A program made the translations under genes and the position numbers. The notes under the pieces are model-generated. The model had not been told where the DNA came from. It searched no databases and saw nothing but the letters and a program-made list of their open reading frames with translations. Source: Pseudomonadota bacterium (GTDB taxonomy: Bacteria; Desulfobacterota; Desulfobacteria; Desulfobacterales; Desulfobacteraceae). From it: a DNA stretch of 7,194 bases. Position 1 is the stretch's first letter, and every line of letters begins with the position of its first letter. This document shows positions 6,558 through 7,194 of this stretch, piece after piece. The DNA is taken from contig JAHJDU010000285.1 of the NCBI GenBank assembly GCA_018812385.1, positions 1-7,194 on the forward strand. Direction: 5' to 3'.

Positions 6558-7194
6558 TGGGGATGTCTGTCGTTCCAAGAAACTTTTGGCGCAGACGTTC
6601 AAAATGGCTGATAAGTTGATTTCTGCGAATTTCACCCAATTTTTTTAAATTGTCACCGGAAAAACAATTTAAAAGTTTTTCCAATTCATTAATGACCGCG
6701 GTAACCTCTTCACGCCAATCACTTTTGTCCAAAACAGTATACCAAAGTCGAAATGTCTGCGAATATAATCTGTCAGAAACCTCTGCCAAAACCGGATTAC
6801 CAGCTGCATCATGGATTATGTCCCTGAGGGATGCATCTATTCCAGTCAAAGCTTTACAGTTTTTTTTGTCCAAGAGTTTTGTGCAGTTCTCATATAAATT
6901 TTTCAACTCTGAGCTGTGCTTAGAGGAAAATTGATCTCCAGCAAGGCGGGCTTCAAAAGCTTCGATCTCAAACCGAACCTGGTAGATATTCATCACTTTG
7001 CTGAATTCAATCTCAGTGACCATGCTCCCTGTTCTGGGGATAACCCGTACAAGCTGATCCCATTCCAGGCGATTCAATACATCCTTGATCGGTGACCTGC
7101 TCATCCCAAATTCTTGAGCCAGCACTTTTTCGTTTAGAATCTGCCCAGGTTTATAATCCAAATATAGAAGCCGTTCACGTATGGTTTGATAAAC
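6550..7194 (-). CDS. GntR-family regulator with FCD domain, 5'-truncated by window edge
   Basis: The frame is open on the reverse strand from base 7194 to a TGA at 6552-6550, giving 214 visible residues. A TTG at 7161-7159 could be read as a start, but it is rejected because the eleven residues before it (VYQTIRERLLY) belong to the first helix of the winged helix-turn-helix. The true start therefore lies past the window, probably within a few dozen codons. Residues 1-62 of the fragment form the DNA-binding domain, with PGQILNEKVLAQEFGMSRSP (16-35) and the wing VIPRTGSMV (51-59). Residues about 68-205 form an all-helical ligand-binding FCD domain typical of the FadR/VanR subgroup. Of the usual metal-binding set Asp-His-His-His, by-eye alignment gives D120, R124, E170 and N192, so metal binding is probably lost. 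These regulators usually respond to organic acids or acyl compounds and control nearby genes; target and ligand cannot be told from here. Confidence 0.88.
   Translation of the reverse strand, partial: VYQTIRERLLYLDYKPGQILNEKVLAQEFGMSRSPIKDVLNRLEWDQLVRVIPRTGSMVTEIEFSKVMNIYQVRFEIEAFEARLAGDQFSSKHSSELKNLYENCTKLLDKKNCKALTGIDASLRDIIHDAAGNPVLAEVSDRLYSQTFRLWYTVLDKSDWREEVTAVINELEKLLNCFSGDNLKKLGEIRRNQLISHFERLRQKFLGTTDIPMP

Noticed and set aside
7159..7161. TTG as the start of the GntR-family regulator
   Set aside because: The upstream residues in the same frame, up to the window edge, match the expected first helix of the DNA-binding domain, so the gene starts outside the window.

Overview
The window carries a bacterial locus for anaerobic glycerol / sn-glycerol-3-phosphate (G3P) use, followed by two genes with no obvious link to it. 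The glp proteins are clear family matches by eye: GlpA with a C-terminal four-cysteine Fe-S motif, GlpB, GlpK and a DeoR-type GlpR. The DNA is AT-rich with many homopolymer runs. The membrane-associated anaerobic dehydrogenase type (GlpA/GlpB) suggests an anaerobe or facultative anaerobe. The overall look (GlpAB, Sel1-repeat secreted protein, FCD regulator, moderate-low GC) would fit a sulfate-reducing deltaproteobacterium (Desulfobacterota), but this taxonomic guess is inference from style and not proven by any marker gene.

Layout. On the minus strand, glpA (665-2233) is followed 6 bases later by glpB, which runs off the left edge (1-658). A 353-base region (2234-2586) separates glpA from the divergent plus-strand genes glpK (2587-4095) and glpR (4187-4960). 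This divergent region holds the start signals of both arms and an unusual GAG/CTC-rich inverted repeat. A secreted Sel1-repeat protein (5038-6237) lies 77 bases after glpR on the same strand. A 312-base convergent region (6238-6549) with two perfect hairpins separates it from a minus-strand GntR/FCD regulator (6550-7194) whose N-terminus lies beyond the right edge.

How it works together. GlpK phosphorylates glycerol to G3P, and GlpA/GlpB oxidise G3P to dihydroxyacetone phosphate, normally passing electrons through GlpC to the quinone pool. GlpC is not visible and would be expected just left of the window. GlpR is expected to repress both divergent arms until G3P accumulates. No glycerol facilitator or G3P permease is visible.

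I see no convincing new defence, mobile or signalling system. The points most worth following up are the intergenic inverted repeat, the FCD domain that has lost its usual metal-binding histidines, the DUF4124-like plus Sel1 architecture, and the hairpin that contains the regulator's stop codon.
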